64,000 bases of DNA, from assembly GCF_032854445.1 (NCBI RefSeq), contig NC_088302.1:47842645-47906644 (forward strand). The letters are read 5' to 3'. The notes under the pieces are model-generated. The model saw only the letters and a program-made list of their open reading frames with translations. It made no database searches and was not told where the DNA came from. Positions within the stretch are counted from its first letter, which is position 1; each line of letters begins with the position of its first letter. The translations under genes and the position numbers were made by a program. This DNA is from Liolophura sinensis. Taxonomy: Eukaryota > Mollusca > Polyplacophora > Chitonida > Chitonidae. Below are positions 34,196 through 63,400 of this stretch, in pieces.

Positions 34196-35982
34196 TAATT
34201 CAGAGGACGTGACATCATCCTTGCAAACAAGATTACAAGATTTTGATTCGTCAATATTTTAACACAAACATGCAGCTAATCAAATGTGTGATGGTTTTGT
34301 GGGTACTAAGCCTGATTTCCTTTCCCATACATGTATATCTGGATGTCATCTGTACATTATCAGGAGATTTGGATGGATATGTTTTGAGTGTACAGTATTT
34401 CAATTTCAACTGCCATGGAACTTTCTGTTTTGCATGTGAACCTTCCAAGACCAACCACGATAACAATATTAATGTTGAGATCTGTGATTTTTGTTTCAAT
34501 TGTACACCATTACCGTTGGTACAGTTTGCCAATTTGCTTCTTTGATGTTTAATAACAGTGTTTTGTGGGTTTAGTTAACCCGTATGGAGTAACTGGGGTA
34601 TACCACAGACCTCTGGCAAGTTTCTGACCACTGTCCCAATATGTACACCATATTTGTGGAAGACAAATGGTTTTTAACTGATGACAGACATGACAATTGT
34701 CCACATATGTCAACTGCTTAAAAGTAGGGAAAACGTAAATATTACATATCATTCAGATGAAAGAGTGTGAAAAGCTAGTTGTAACTTTGGTCTTAGATAC
34801 TTGAAAATAATTTTTGTATATACCTTTTGGTATATGTAGTCTTCCTGTAGTGATGTTATAAATGTGTTCAACCTGGATTTTGATCATGTATGTTTTTAAT
34901 ATATCCATAAATATTATGATAATTCAAATTATATACGTATGTTTGGATATAGACAACAAATTTGTATTCAAATTTATTTATTATACATAAATCGCATTTT
35001 TATTAGGGACATTATTATACATTGATGATAAATATCAAAAGCTGGCCCAAATACCCACCATACAAAAATATTTGCAAATATGTTGTGATGCTCTTTTATA
35101 TGATTTTGGCATCACTGTGAACAGTGATCAATGTGGAATGTGAATTTCATGCCCCAGACTGGGATGAAACATATTCCACATTGGTCCTAGCATCTTAACC
35201 ACTGTTTGGTAGTTGCCCTCAGTTTCTACTTCATTACTGGTTGGTACAGAGTGACACACGCTGTGGACACCAAATGAGATACCTGGTATTGATATTTGTT
35301 GATTGCTGGCAATTTGCATTTGTCTTCTACAACATTACTGTTTGGTGAAACATGCTTTGACACCAGACACAGCATCATACAGATAGTGCATACTTAGGGA
35401 TAGGATTGTCAGAAATATATATATGTGTAGGGGAAAAAAGAAATAAAACGCCTTCTCAACTTTCTACATTATGTTATATTCGGAATATATTATTTATTTA
35501 TAATATTATTTTTTTCTTATGTAAATTCTCCTCACCAGGGGATCTTTCTCTATTTCTTTAAATATCTATATGTAAATATATTCAGCATCTCTTGAGATAT
35601 GACAATTCCTGACATCTCATCCCCCAGTATGCACTATATGATTTACTATACAATAAAAAAAAAAAAAAAGTGTACTTGCTCAGCTGATACTTGAAATTGT
35701 ACAGCGATGGTCCTGTTGTTTACTTTAGACGTCAGAGACAAGCAAGGGGACGTAACTCCAGTAGAATTAATGCATGTGATTGTTGGATATTAGCACAAGG
35801 TCATTTGCTATTGCCTCATGAACATGGGATATTACTTTATAAGCATGACGCTGCTTTGCACCCCTAGGGCTCATGATTGTTCTACATCCTGGTTTGCGGA
35901 ATGTCATGTGGCCATGTATTGAACAACAGAAACCAAGACTGACTCTGTGAGGTATAATAATAATAAGTTATCAACAGGCACT
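34196..35982. other. Intergenic, mostly unique
   Basis: Contains one decayed repeat-4 copy at 34595-34690 and AT-rich stretches at 34900-35060 and 35440-35680. The frame at 34243-34545 has no recognisable domain. Confidence 0.4.
34595..34690 (+). repeat. Repeat-4 copy
   Basis: 'taccacagacctctggcaag', 'ttctgacca', and 'catatttgtggaagacaaatgg' match the same ordered blocks in the copies near 5.3 kb and 42.7 kb. Confidence 0.6.
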
Positions 35983-36247
35983 CAGTTGGTTAGCGCGCTA
36001 GCGCAGCGTAATCACAGCGTAATCACCCAGGAGTCTCTCACCAATGCGGTCGCTGTGAGTTCAAGTCCAGCTCATGCTGGCTTCCTCTCCGGCTGTACGT
36101 GGGAAGGTTTTCAGCAACCTGCGGATGGTCATGGGTTTCCCCCGGGCTCTGCCAGGTTTCCTCCCACCATAATGCTGGCCGCTGTCGTATAAGTGAAATA
36201 TTCTTGAGTACGGCATAAAACACCAATCAAATAAATAAATAAATGAT
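35983..36247 (+). mobile_element. Full-length SINE-1 with 10-bp target-site duplication
   Basis: Bounded by exact 'aacaggcact' copies at 35973-35982 and 36248-36257. The head 'cagttggttagcgcgctagc' is A-box-like and 'gtgagttcaagtccag' (36055-36070) is B-box-like. The core carries 'cgtgggaaggttttcagc', 'tttcccccgggctctgcc', 'tcctcccaccataatgctgg' and 'agtgaaatattcttgagtac'. The tail is 'aaataaataaataaat'. A tRNA-derived Pol III promoter is inferred. Used here as the reference for the family. Confidence 0.93.
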
Positions 36248-36274
36248 AACAGGCACTTTGCCCTTCAGTTACAC

Positions 36275-38080
36275 TCCATTACTGGCGGGTACACGTTACT
36301 TTGTTCAGTACTGGTACCCATTACTTCGTCTTTTATTGGCTGGTACACATTACTTTGTTCAGCACTGGCTGGTACCCATTACTTTATCTTTCATTGGCTG
36401 ATACCCATTACTTTGTCCATTACTTGTTGGTATGCATTACTTTGTCCAGTACTGGCTAGCACCCATTACTTCGTCTTTTATTGACTGGTACACATTACTT
36501 TTCCCAGTACTGGCTGATATGTATTAATTTGCCCAGTACTGGGAGGTACACATTACTTTGCCCAGCACAGGGAGGTACACATTACTTTGCCCAGTACTGG
36601 CTGGTATGCATTACTTTGCCCAGTACTTGCTGGTACACATTACTTTGCCCAGCACTGGGAGGTACACATTACTTTGCCCAGTACTGGCTGGTATGTATAA
36701 CTTTGCCCAGTACTTGCTGGTACACATTACTTTGCCCAGTACTGGGAGGTATGCATTACTTAATCCAGAACTGGCCTGTACCCATTACTTTGTCCATTAC
36801 TGGCTGATTACGTATTACTTTGCCCAGTACTGGGCGGTACGCATTACTTTGTTGATTACTTGCTGGTACACTTTACTTTGTCTGTTAGTGGTTGGTACAC
36901 ATTACTTTGTCCAGTACTTGCTGGTACACATTACTTTGCCCATTACTTGCTGGTATACGTTACTTTGTCCAGTACTAGTTGATATACATTACTTTGTCCG
37001 GTACTTGCTGGTAGACATTACTTTGCCCAGTACTTGCTGGTAAGCATTACTTTGTCCAGTACATCCTGATACTCATTACTCTGTCCAGTACTGGCTGGTA
37101 TACACTACTTTGTCCAGCACATGCTGGTACACATTACTTTGTCCACTACTGGTTGGTACACATCACTTTGTCCAGCACATGCTGGTACTCATTATTTTGT
37201 CCAGTACTGGTTGGTATGCATTACTTTGTCCAGTACTGGCTGATATGTATTAATTTGCCCAGTACTGGGAGGTACACATTACTTTGCCCAGCACAGGGAG
37301 GTACACATTACTTTGCCCAGTACTGGCTGGTATGCATTACTTTGCCCAGTACTTGCTGGTACACATTACTTTGCCCAGCACTGGGGGGTACACATTACTT
37401 TGCCCAGTACTGGCTGGTATGTATTACTTTGCCCAGTACTTGCTGGTACACATTACTTTGCCCAGTACTGGGAGGTACACATTACTTTGCCCAGCACTGG
37501 GAGGTACACATTACTTTGCCCAGTACTGGCTGGTATGTATAACTTTGCCCAGTACTTGCTGGTACACATTACTTTGCCCAGTACTGGGAGGTATGCATTA
37601 CTTAATCCAGAACTGGCCTGTACCCATTACTTTGTCCATTACTGGCTGATTACGTATTACTTTGCCCAGTACTGGGCGGTACGCATTACTTTGTTGATTA
37701 CTTGCTGGTACACTTTACTTTGTCTGTTAGTGGTTGGTACACATTACTTTGTCCAGTACTTGCTGGTACACATTACTTTGCCCATTACTTGCCGGTATAC
37801 GTTACTTTGTCCAGTACTAGTTGATATACATTACTTTGTCCGGTACTTGCTGGTAGACATTACTTTGCCCAGTACTTGCTGGTAAGCATTACTTTGTCCA
37901 GTACATCCTGATACTCATTACTCTGTCCAGTACTGGCTGGTATACACTACTTTGTCCAGCACATGCTGGTACACATTACTTTGTCCACTACTGGTTGGTA
38001 CACATCACTTTGTCCAGCACATGCTGGTACTCATTATTTTGTCCAGTACTGGTTGGTATGCATTACTTTGTCCAGTACTA
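36275..38080 (+). repeat. 29-bp minisatellite with a large internal duplication, roughly 60 copies
   Basis: Units read 'acattactttgcccagtact', then 'ggctggtac', period 29. The block starting 'tgatatgtattaatttgccc' occurs at 36515 and 37241 (offset 726). Further on the offset becomes 842, because the second block has four extra units (116 bases). So 36515-37240 and 37241-38079 are two copies of a higher-order block. Frames of 100-190 codons arise because 29 bases cycle through all three phases without stops, and are not taken as genes. Confidence 0.95.
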
Positions 38081-38303
38081 TGTTATTCATGCTCTACACA
38101 GAGACACAGGATGTCCCACTTATGAGAAGCGTACACTGTATGCGCATGTACACCTGGCCAATCAGTGCTTGGACTGTTTTCTTATGCTCAAAGCCAAGGG
38201 CATCCGCACTAAGATTCACCATTACAAATCCTCATTCAAAGTCATAAGCATGAGAAATTCCACGTACTGTGATTACAATGACATTTATTTCTCTTTGTGT
38301 TAA
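38076..38303 (+). CDS. Candidate orphan terminal exon, function unknown
   Basis: Directly after the last 29-bp unit, 'ttactttgtccag' provides an acceptor-like site. From 38076 the frame reads 'YYVIHALHRDTGCPTYEKR', 'TLYAHVHLANQCLDCFLM', 'LKAKGIRTKIHHYKSSFKV', then runs to a stop at 38301-38303 (75 codons). Composition, with Cys, His, aromatic and charged residues and GC-rich third positions such as 'aaggccaagggcatccgc'-like codons, differs sharply from the flanking AT-rich DNA and from the repeat. I do not recognise the family. It may be the last exon of a plus-strand gene whose other exons I missed, a pseudogene fragment, or chance. No upstream exon was found. Confidence 0.4.
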   Translation, partial: YYVIHALHRDTGCPTYEKRTLYAHVHLANQCLDCFLMLKAKGIRTKIHHYKSSFKVISMRNSTYCDYNDIYFSLC

Positions 38304-41228
38304 CAAACGTTTACAAAACATTACATATTTTTCCCATGGGTAACTTGTAGCTGAGAGAGTGACAGGAGTGGAAATAGCTGCAAGCTTTCCTCTTCAAACA
38401 TGTTTAATGTACATCTTGGTGTCACAAGGGTTTTGCCATATCAACGACACCATTACACAGGGGCATGCTGGGTAAGGTGAGGGTAAGGGGGGTTGGGGGG
38501 GAGGGCATGGGGGGACTGTGCAGTAGGCTCTCAAATACTTTGATTAAAAACATTGCTAACATTCCCAAGTTCGCATATATGGCGACAAAATGAATTAGTG
38601 AATATTAGTGAATACGACATCAACTTGAGTGGGGCAGGATGATGACTTCATCAACGATGGCTTTTTAACACAGCAAGTTTGCGTCGGCGTTACCAGAGTG
38701 TACAAAAATGCCGTCCTTAATAGAGTCCACCAGAACAACGCTCACAATGTTCAGATTTCATCAAAATGTCATTCAAAATTTATGCATGAATAATAGATAT
38801 ACAAAGTTTACATATCATATATATATTTAACATGAGCTATAACTTACTGTTATAATAATATCTACAAACCCTATTATAACTTGAATATCCACTTAAAAAC
38901 TAACCCAATCAGAGATAGCCTTAAATACTCCTTAGGAGCATAAAAGTTTGTGTTCTGGTATAGGATTGGCTCACAAAGCCAAATAAAATTGTAGACATCC
39001 TCTTTTCACCAGGAATCTATCTTTTTCTTTTTCAAAATGGAGATAATGAGTTGGGATTCACCACTTACTGAAGAAAAGCCATAACTAGAAGCGTGACTGT
39101 ACATTTTCATTTAGCAAATGACATTAAAGCTACAAAAATTGCAATTCCTTATCTCTTCAAAGTAACATGATTAAAGCCTTGAACGTCCGTTCAGGCCTCT
39201 TCCTGTTCATAATTTCTTACCAAATGTAGGACTTCCTTTTTATAATTCATTATTAAACCGGCATTAACAGTAACATTTGCAATCCACAACAACAACAACG
39301 TGTGAGAATTATGCACATTAACAAAGATACATGTAACTTTTACAATATTAATAACTACAAATCTTCACAGACTCATTCACCACTGGCACATTTTGTGGGG
39401 TTATTTAATGGTTTTGTTTTTGTTTTTTTATAATTTTTTATTATTTTTTTTTTTATTATTTTTTATTCTTTTTAGATATTTCAATCAGCTTTCAGATGCC
39501 AAAACAATTTCAAATGTCAATTTCACCTGGTTAATAACAATTGGTTTTTCTGAAAAACTAAGCAACTGATAAAAAACACAATCAGGAAAAATGACTTTCC
39601 TAGTAAAAACAGATAAATTTGAAGATCATGGTCTTAGAGGTATGAGCGATAAATAAAAGATCATTTCTGCACAGCAGGTCTTGCCCCAGGTTCACTTACC
39701 AGCCAAAGCTCTGGGTGAAATACACTACACAATAATGTGTGTATAAGAATAATATGTTTCTGACAAACTGCATTACAAACAGTTTGCCCATGTCATTTAA
39801 ATAACTGAAAATTTGGAAATATAAGTAGAAGAAAGATAAAAACAGGTATATGAAAAGATAATTTACAAGTGCAAAAAAAACCAAAAAAAAAACCGTGTTT
39901 AATATGCAAGGGTGGGGTGGTGTGATGCTGTAGTCTGCTGTAGGACAGTATGTACACAACTCAGACCTAATGATAATATACTAGCCCTTTTAAACCAGTA
40001 ACACACATGCAGAACTTGCACAGGGTGAGTATCAACGTATTTAAAACATGAGAATTTAATATCTAATTTATAAACAGGCTAGATCAATATACAAGGCCTA
40101 GATTTCTCTTTGGTACTGCATTTAAGCACAGGAGCCAGTGACGTACACTTTTTTGGTACCCTAATTCAGACAATATGTCATTAAAGCAAAATTTCTCCAC
40201 CACCAAATAGCCGACTAATTTATGTGTAGAAAGCTGTTATTAAGTGTAAACTGCCAATAAAACAATCAGAGTAAAAAAAAATCCTTTTCACATCAGAAAA
40301 AAAATAAATAAAAAAGTTGAAACAAACATAACCTGACAAATGTGAAGAGGCATGTAGTAGCTTACAGTACAGAATGTTAACTCCATGTAGTCTGTGTATA
40401 TTTCTAATAACAAGCAACTTTCACAACTACCAACTGTACACACAGGCTTAACAAATACATTTCGCTGAACAATCAATGTCCGGGGTAGCGAAAGACTGGC
40501 TCTATCAGCCAGTGCTCACAAGGCACTCAACTGCAAGTATCCAACCACTTGCTCTAACCAACAAGGTAACAAAACCAAATATCTATATCAACACTTATGG
40601 TCGCTTTGCCATCCTTGATGTCTGAGATATTGTCATTGGCATTGTCATTTCTCACTGATTCCGCAGCAGGAATCTCCTAATTCTGACCAAGTAACTGTAG
40701 CACTGAATAAGGTTGGTTAAAAAAAAGTTTCAAATTATTCATTCAAGGGAGATCATCCACACATTTCCTTTTCATCAATTCAAATGAAATGGGCCATTCT
40801 TGAGTTTTGTCATGAAGAGCTCAATCAAGGGAGAGCACCCACAACACAGTGACCACTGAAAAAAGACATAACATTCCTTAAGTTAAACTATATCATCATG
40901 CCCATCAGGCCACGATTTCATCTCCTCTTTCAGTCCAAAGTCAATTCTGCCAGAGTTTCTGATTACACTGCACACGAAAACCTGTGACGATTGATCAAGA
41001 GTATCCCAACCGCATCTCTGATTGCACCGCACCAGCAAGTCTTATCTGCACCAGGCATGCTAACAGCAGAAGTTGACAAGAACAGTTACAAACTTGAGGC
41101 CCATAAAACAGTACCAGTGTGTTGTCACATTTCAAAAAGCAGCATGATAACATTAACACAGGTGCCCGCGAAGAGCGACGGTGCACAGTGAGACTCCAAG
41201 CCTGCTGATTGGCTAGTCACTCCTGCCT
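38304..41228 (-). other. MEF2 3' UTR and flanking region
   Basis: Lies downstream of the MEF2 stop on the minus strand and should contain its 3' UTR. The only clustered poly(A)-like signals are at 39437-39467. No other coding exon was seen; the open frames at 39696-41191 have no family resemblance. Confidence 0.45.
39437..39467 (-). terminator. Possible MEF2 poly(A) signal cluster
   Basis: Three TTTATT on the plus strand (39437-39442, 39452-39457, 39462-39467) read as AATAAA on the minus strand, about 1.8 kb after the stop. They sit in an A/T homopolymer-rich tract, so chance is likely. Confidence 0.2.
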
Positions 41229-57359
<16,131 letters not shown>

Positions 57360-57474
57360 GTTGTCCTATGTCTGTTGTACTTTACAAAATGTCGTGAATG
57401 ACAGCAGACGTCTGTCTCGTCTGCTTTGGTCTCCTAAACTCTCGTCTTCCGATCTCCTTCAGATTTGTTTACAC

Positions 57475-60400
57475 CTGCAAAGAGATTAAACAATTTCATT
57501 AATATACAACGCAAATCCGTCTGAGACAGAAGAAAGATCTATTGACAAAAGAGCTCCCTAATTAGCGGGGAAGAGACATTCATTGAAAAACTAAACCTGG
57601 AAGTATCATTACTGAATAATTACTGCCACAGAAACGCAGCACACTTTCCAGGTACAGATGTCCTCAGTGTCGCCAATATGCTGTCATTACACATATAAAT
57701 ATGAGAGCAAAAACAGAACAGGTGATATATATCTACATATATATGTAGCTCATCAAACGAAAAGACTTAGATTCTACTCAGCTAACAGAGAGATGGACAT
57801 TCTTTTGTGAAAAACATCATTCAATAACAGTGTGATCCACTAGAAAAAAACAAGCAACCCCTTTTCTCAAGAAAATCTGTGGAATCTGTCATCCAATGAA
57901 TGAATCCCTCAATGACTTGGTTATGTTAACAAGTTGCAGCAAAAATGCAACCTTTGCAACATTAGCAAACTGCACACAAACACTACTTGCTGTATATTGT
58001 TTTATTTTGGTGGACAAGACTGCAGTGGTTCACATAGAAATCAGGGCATTTTCTAGTTAGGTGTCAGTGGTAAATTAAGCACATATTGCACAATGCAACG
58101 TGAGGTTGGGCAATGTAATGTCAGCTTCTTATGTCCAGTGGCAAAGTGTGACGGCTAAGCACAAATTGCGACTGAGACAGTCAAACAAGTCCCCCGCTGC
58201 TTGGGGGATGTCATCCATGTTAATACCCTGGTTTACCACCAGGTGGCCGAGGAAAGACGAAGGGAGAACGTAGGCAGATGACCTGGTAGTGAATCGTCGC
58301 TAAGTGCTATAACCAATCAGAGCTTGTTTGCACAGTGTCCACTGGAGTTCCACTAAAACGAGACTGTCGTTCACATCACATGGCCAGTGCTACCACTACA
58401 CAGGTGCCAACTGGACACAGGCTGGGAATCATGCCTCCACTCCTGCCATGTAAATCTGCTAAAAACTTCACTTATATCTTCAGCTTATAAAACAGAAAAT
58501 AAATCCTCAAAAGACTCCAAAAATTTGGAAGTGAGTCTGACATGGTCAAGTGCGTCAAGATTTTGAAATTCTGCAGATGTTTTAGTCTATCAGACTGTGT
58601 TTAGATAAGTCACCACATATCACCATCAATCAGAATATGTGCCCACTACTAATTAGAATACAGAGGGTCCAAAATGCAGTGTGTCTTACTCTCCAGTATT
58701 AGAATTCACCACAAAGCTGTCCTAAAACACGCTTGTCTATACAATGCTGTCATGCACACCTCTCCACAGTACATTGTGGTTACATACATATGTGAGGGAG
58801 TGCACCCGATCATAATCAGATACTGTAGAGGTACAGTACAAGATCTGGATTACAAGCAATTATCTTACTATGAAAACGTCACTCTTCATGAATAACTAAA
58901 TCTAACACATGAAACACTGTAATCACGTTTGGTTTAGTTTTAATCAAATCTGAATTGACCATGTCGCACCCTTGCAAACAGTTCACATCCTATATGTACA
59001 TGTTTGCTTCTTGATATGTAATTACCACGGACGCCATATACAACATTACAGCTATGAACTAGTGACCTTTGACGTTATTCTCAGACATACAAACTGCCAT
59101 TTTACACCTATTTAAGAGTGCAAGAAATACGGATACTCCACAATATCCCATAATAGTATACTACACAGTAAATGTGAAACTCAAGATATTCAGTCTTTCC
59201 TTCAAGTTATACTCGTTTAAAATCATTCACAGATTTGACTATTTAGAACAAAGCTACAATGTACAGGTATAAAAGTAATAGCTTAGTGCAAATCATCTCA
59301 GTTATCTGAACTGAACGACAAAGCCTATCAAGCATGTCGTATGCATGTCGCATGTGTCAAATGCATGTCGGAATCTGATAACCTCCTGCATGTGAGAGAG
59401 CGGATGTAGAAGAGCCTACGATCACGAGAGCAGCTAGCTTCCTGAGGAACACCTCAACAGCACGAGCCAGAAAACAACAACATCCTAGTAAAGAAGGGAA
59501 AAGTGACTGGCTGACTGGTTGACTGACTTACATCCTTGATTAATTTACTGTTCTGATCTGTGAGAAGATCAAATCTGAAGACTCATAACAAATACCACAG
59601 TTTTTGTTCTTCCCAATCAACACAGGTAGCATAAATAATAAATGTACTGTCAAATAAATGTGTCAGTACCCTATACCACCCTAAATGACCTAAAATTTTG
59701 CACACAAAAAAGTGCATATTTAGAAGCAAATTAGTGCCACACAATATTATTTTCAGTGGTAAAACTACAATTTTCCAGAGGAATATCATCCCATATTCCT
59801 AGCAAACATCAATGCACTTTTCTAAAATCAACAGAACTCTCAGAGTGAGGGCAACTGTGCATGTTGGTCATGGACGAAATATGTGGTCATTTAGGGTATA
59901 GCCAAGCTTCAATATGATGACTTCAAGTGTTACAGGTTTTAAATAGTATCAAAATATCTGTAAATCAACCAATCTTTATTATTTTCTACACATTTCAGAA
60001 ATTCAGACGTGTAGAAAAGTTAAAACTTGAGCAGGTTCAGTGAGCAGAAGACATAGTTGAATCAGTCAGTAAATCATTTCCCTTATGGATAGGACATCCT
60101 TCCCTCCACCATCTAAACCTGTGGCCAGCCAGACCACACCTTGGCTATGAGACTCAGAGCTTCAAAACTTAAATCCTAGTCAGAAAGGGAGTGACACTTT
60201 ATATGTGGTTGTCAGACCACCTCATCACAAGCGAATGCACCTTATCGCACTCTCATCCTTCGCCCATTTTTGTACACCTTTTGAAAATTTTCACAACAAT
60301 CACACAACATTTTGAATACTTAGTGATTTGTATAGCACTGCGGTTATGTTGCATAAGCATCTCCTCAGAAATTGGAGTACTACAGTAAACAACTGAAGAA

Positions 60401-63400
60401 AGTCACACCTGGCAGTTAGGTGTGAAATGAACAATAAAGCATACTGTACCTGTACAAAAATACAGGAATACTAAGCACTGCGGAAGTACATACAATCCAG
60501 TCCTAATCACTGTAGGTCACCAACCCCCATTCAGGTCATGCAATTTTCAGAAGTAAAATTTTCAGTAAAATGTCAGCACAATATATGCCTAAACTAAATA
60601 ATGTCCTGGGAGTAGCGTGCACAAAAAAACACCACCACAAGACTGCCAATACCCTATGAACAGCAGCACATAACAGTATAAAACAGACCAACCCTGTCCC
60701 TGTCAAGCCTTCAGCAAAGCTCTTTTGATGTAAGGAGTTCCACTTAGTCAGAGAGTGTACAGGTAACAGAAAGGTCACCGAGGTCACCGTGGACATGGTT
60801 GTTTGAGCAGGACAGTCTTTATCTACAACATCAGCAATTACCAAACGAAAGCTCACTGATGCGCTCACTCAAAAGCCCCTTACCCTTTTTCATGCCCTGC
60901 GCTCCAGCTGAAACTAAACGATCCCTCCCGAGAGTGACTACCTAACTGAAGGGTTATGGGTTCACACGAGTTCCAGGAAATAAAAGCAGATGAAGGAAAT
61001 AAAGCAGAACGGGGGAGTACCTCACGAACTTCTACCACAACTGAAGACTGTTCTTAAACCAGCAGAACAGTAAAGAGCAATACTATTTTTATCCAACATC
61101 AATATTGTATTCACACTTAAATACTGAACACCAATCAATTATTAATCTGTTCCTGGAACAGACGAAATGTCAAAGCACATACATGTGTAAGAACTAGTAA
61201 ATCAGAGTTATGTAAATTTTCAACCCTGAGGAGGTGGCCTCATAAATCTGTCTTCATGAATCCACTTAATAAAACCAAATGATAGTGTGACACGGTTGAT
61301 TGCTGTCATACGTTACACAACTGTGAACCTGAATGGAATAATAACTGATTAATGTTGTAACATACAAGGTAAGACAACGTAGTGAACGATCTGCACATAA
61401 CAGGCAGTCTTTTAGACATCAAGTGTGAAAGATATCAAATTATTGCACAGTAGTGTTATGAGACTTCAAAATTTCCAACCAAGTTCATTTGGACAGGGAG
61501 CAACCTACATTATGTGCTCACACTGTCTATAACACAAAGATATCTTTTTATACATACAGGATAAACACATTTACACAAGAATCCCTGTGAATCTGATGAT
61601 TTTTGTATTTAGAAAATAAAGGAATAAGATTTTGAGTGCTGTGAGCATGTAACAAAACAGTATTGTGACATTTTAATTCCTATCTTTCTGAAGTAAACAT
61701 ATATTTAGGAGTACGTAATTTCAAAAACAGACAATTTTGGCATATTTGGAAACTCCTGTCTGAACGACATACACATGTACCCACCCATTCAACCAAAAAG
61801 CTGAACCTAATTGTCTTGTCAGCATGGCCCTTCCCTCCACACCTGTAAATCAGGGAACACCTATAACACACACACAAATATGTAATGGTAGTACTGAGCT
61901 GGACAGGAGCTATCATGTGTGTAAATTGACTGTCACAGCCACTTTTCTACCTGGTCAAGAACAGATGTCCTCATTAGCTAGGCTCCTGCTCCTTACTGTA
62001 CCTGCCTAGGGGACTGAACACCTATAATACACCTGTATATAACCATCACACGGGTACACTCGCACAGTTTTACCCACAGATCCCCTGGTTCCTTCTGCAC
62101 CAGTATTCTTGTATTTACTATAATCTTTTTAGGCCAGTCTTTTTTCTTACCTCTTTTAAATCAAGGTCTCACTTTTCCTAAATGCTACCAATGAATCACC
62201 ATCACCAAAACAACATGTTTTAACAGTGTTAACTACACTCTGATATGGTCAAGACTTGTTAATGGTCCAGTGAAGATTTTCTTAACAAGTCTAATTAAAT
62301 GATTGGCCATGAGCAATACATTAAAGTTCCTCTCTCTTCCTGCCAATTTACGAAGAAATTTTAAGTTCATGTTTGATTCAGCTGATAGACATGTTTAATT
62401 AGTTGAGAGACATTACACTGTGAAGACTGCTAGCAACTAACTAAGACTTTATCAAATGAAAATACGCAGTTAAGCTCTCTTCAACAAGCATCAAGTCTTT
62501 TATATTGAACAGTGTCTCATAAACCCATCAACCATAAACCACTCTGGCATCAATACTTGAGCACTTGTATCTGCAAAAAGCATGTGTGAAACAAATGTTC
62601 AGAAAATACATTTATCCACCAAATCAACAGGTAAAAGTCGGACAGTTGAATGAATAAAATAATGAAACGCCACCAAACGGATTTTAATGCGTTTACAACC
62701 CGTCACAAAACAATTCTTTAAAGCAGCAAAGACAAAATTACAGCAATTTAATTGACTTAAGAATTTTGAGGAGAACGAGGTTAAATGTGAGAATTACACA
62801 GAAAATCCATACATCTTAATGACATAAAAAAAACTTCTAATCAAAGCACAGGCTAATCCTAAAACACAAGAGTTTCTTTCTGCCCTATTTTGCCACGACT
62901 AGAACCTAGCTGTTTGACAGATGAATTGGTTTGTTTTGATTACATCTTAAGACTAAGTATGCAACAAGCTTACAAGTGTACTATTTATAACCATACAAGT
63001 AAATATAAATACACCTGTAATGCTACATATCACCATGTTTTGCGTTTGTAGGTTTCTTTCATCAATACAGGTATGTCATTGTGACACCTAACTGTTTCTG
63101 AAGGCCGACAATGGACTGACAAGGTGTGGATATCAGAAACACAAATCACCGTGTCCATTGCTATCAATCACGCCTAAGCATAATCAGCCATAATTACAGG
63201 TAAAAACAACTGATGTAGGACAGGTAAATAAATGTCTGGAGGGATGAGGCTATACTGTGGCCTATTACTGTTGACACTTCATCTAAAATAATGATAAATG
63301 AACGTGATACATACAGCAAGTCAGCTGCAAACAATAATAAAAAGAAAGGGGAAAAAAAGAAGAAAAAGAAAAGAATAGAGGTTAAACCAGGAAAATAAAG

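Noticed and set aside
36481-37885. Plus-strand frames of 108-190 codons
   Set aside because: Produced by the 29-bp repeat, which lacks stops in all phases; several overlap in different frames.
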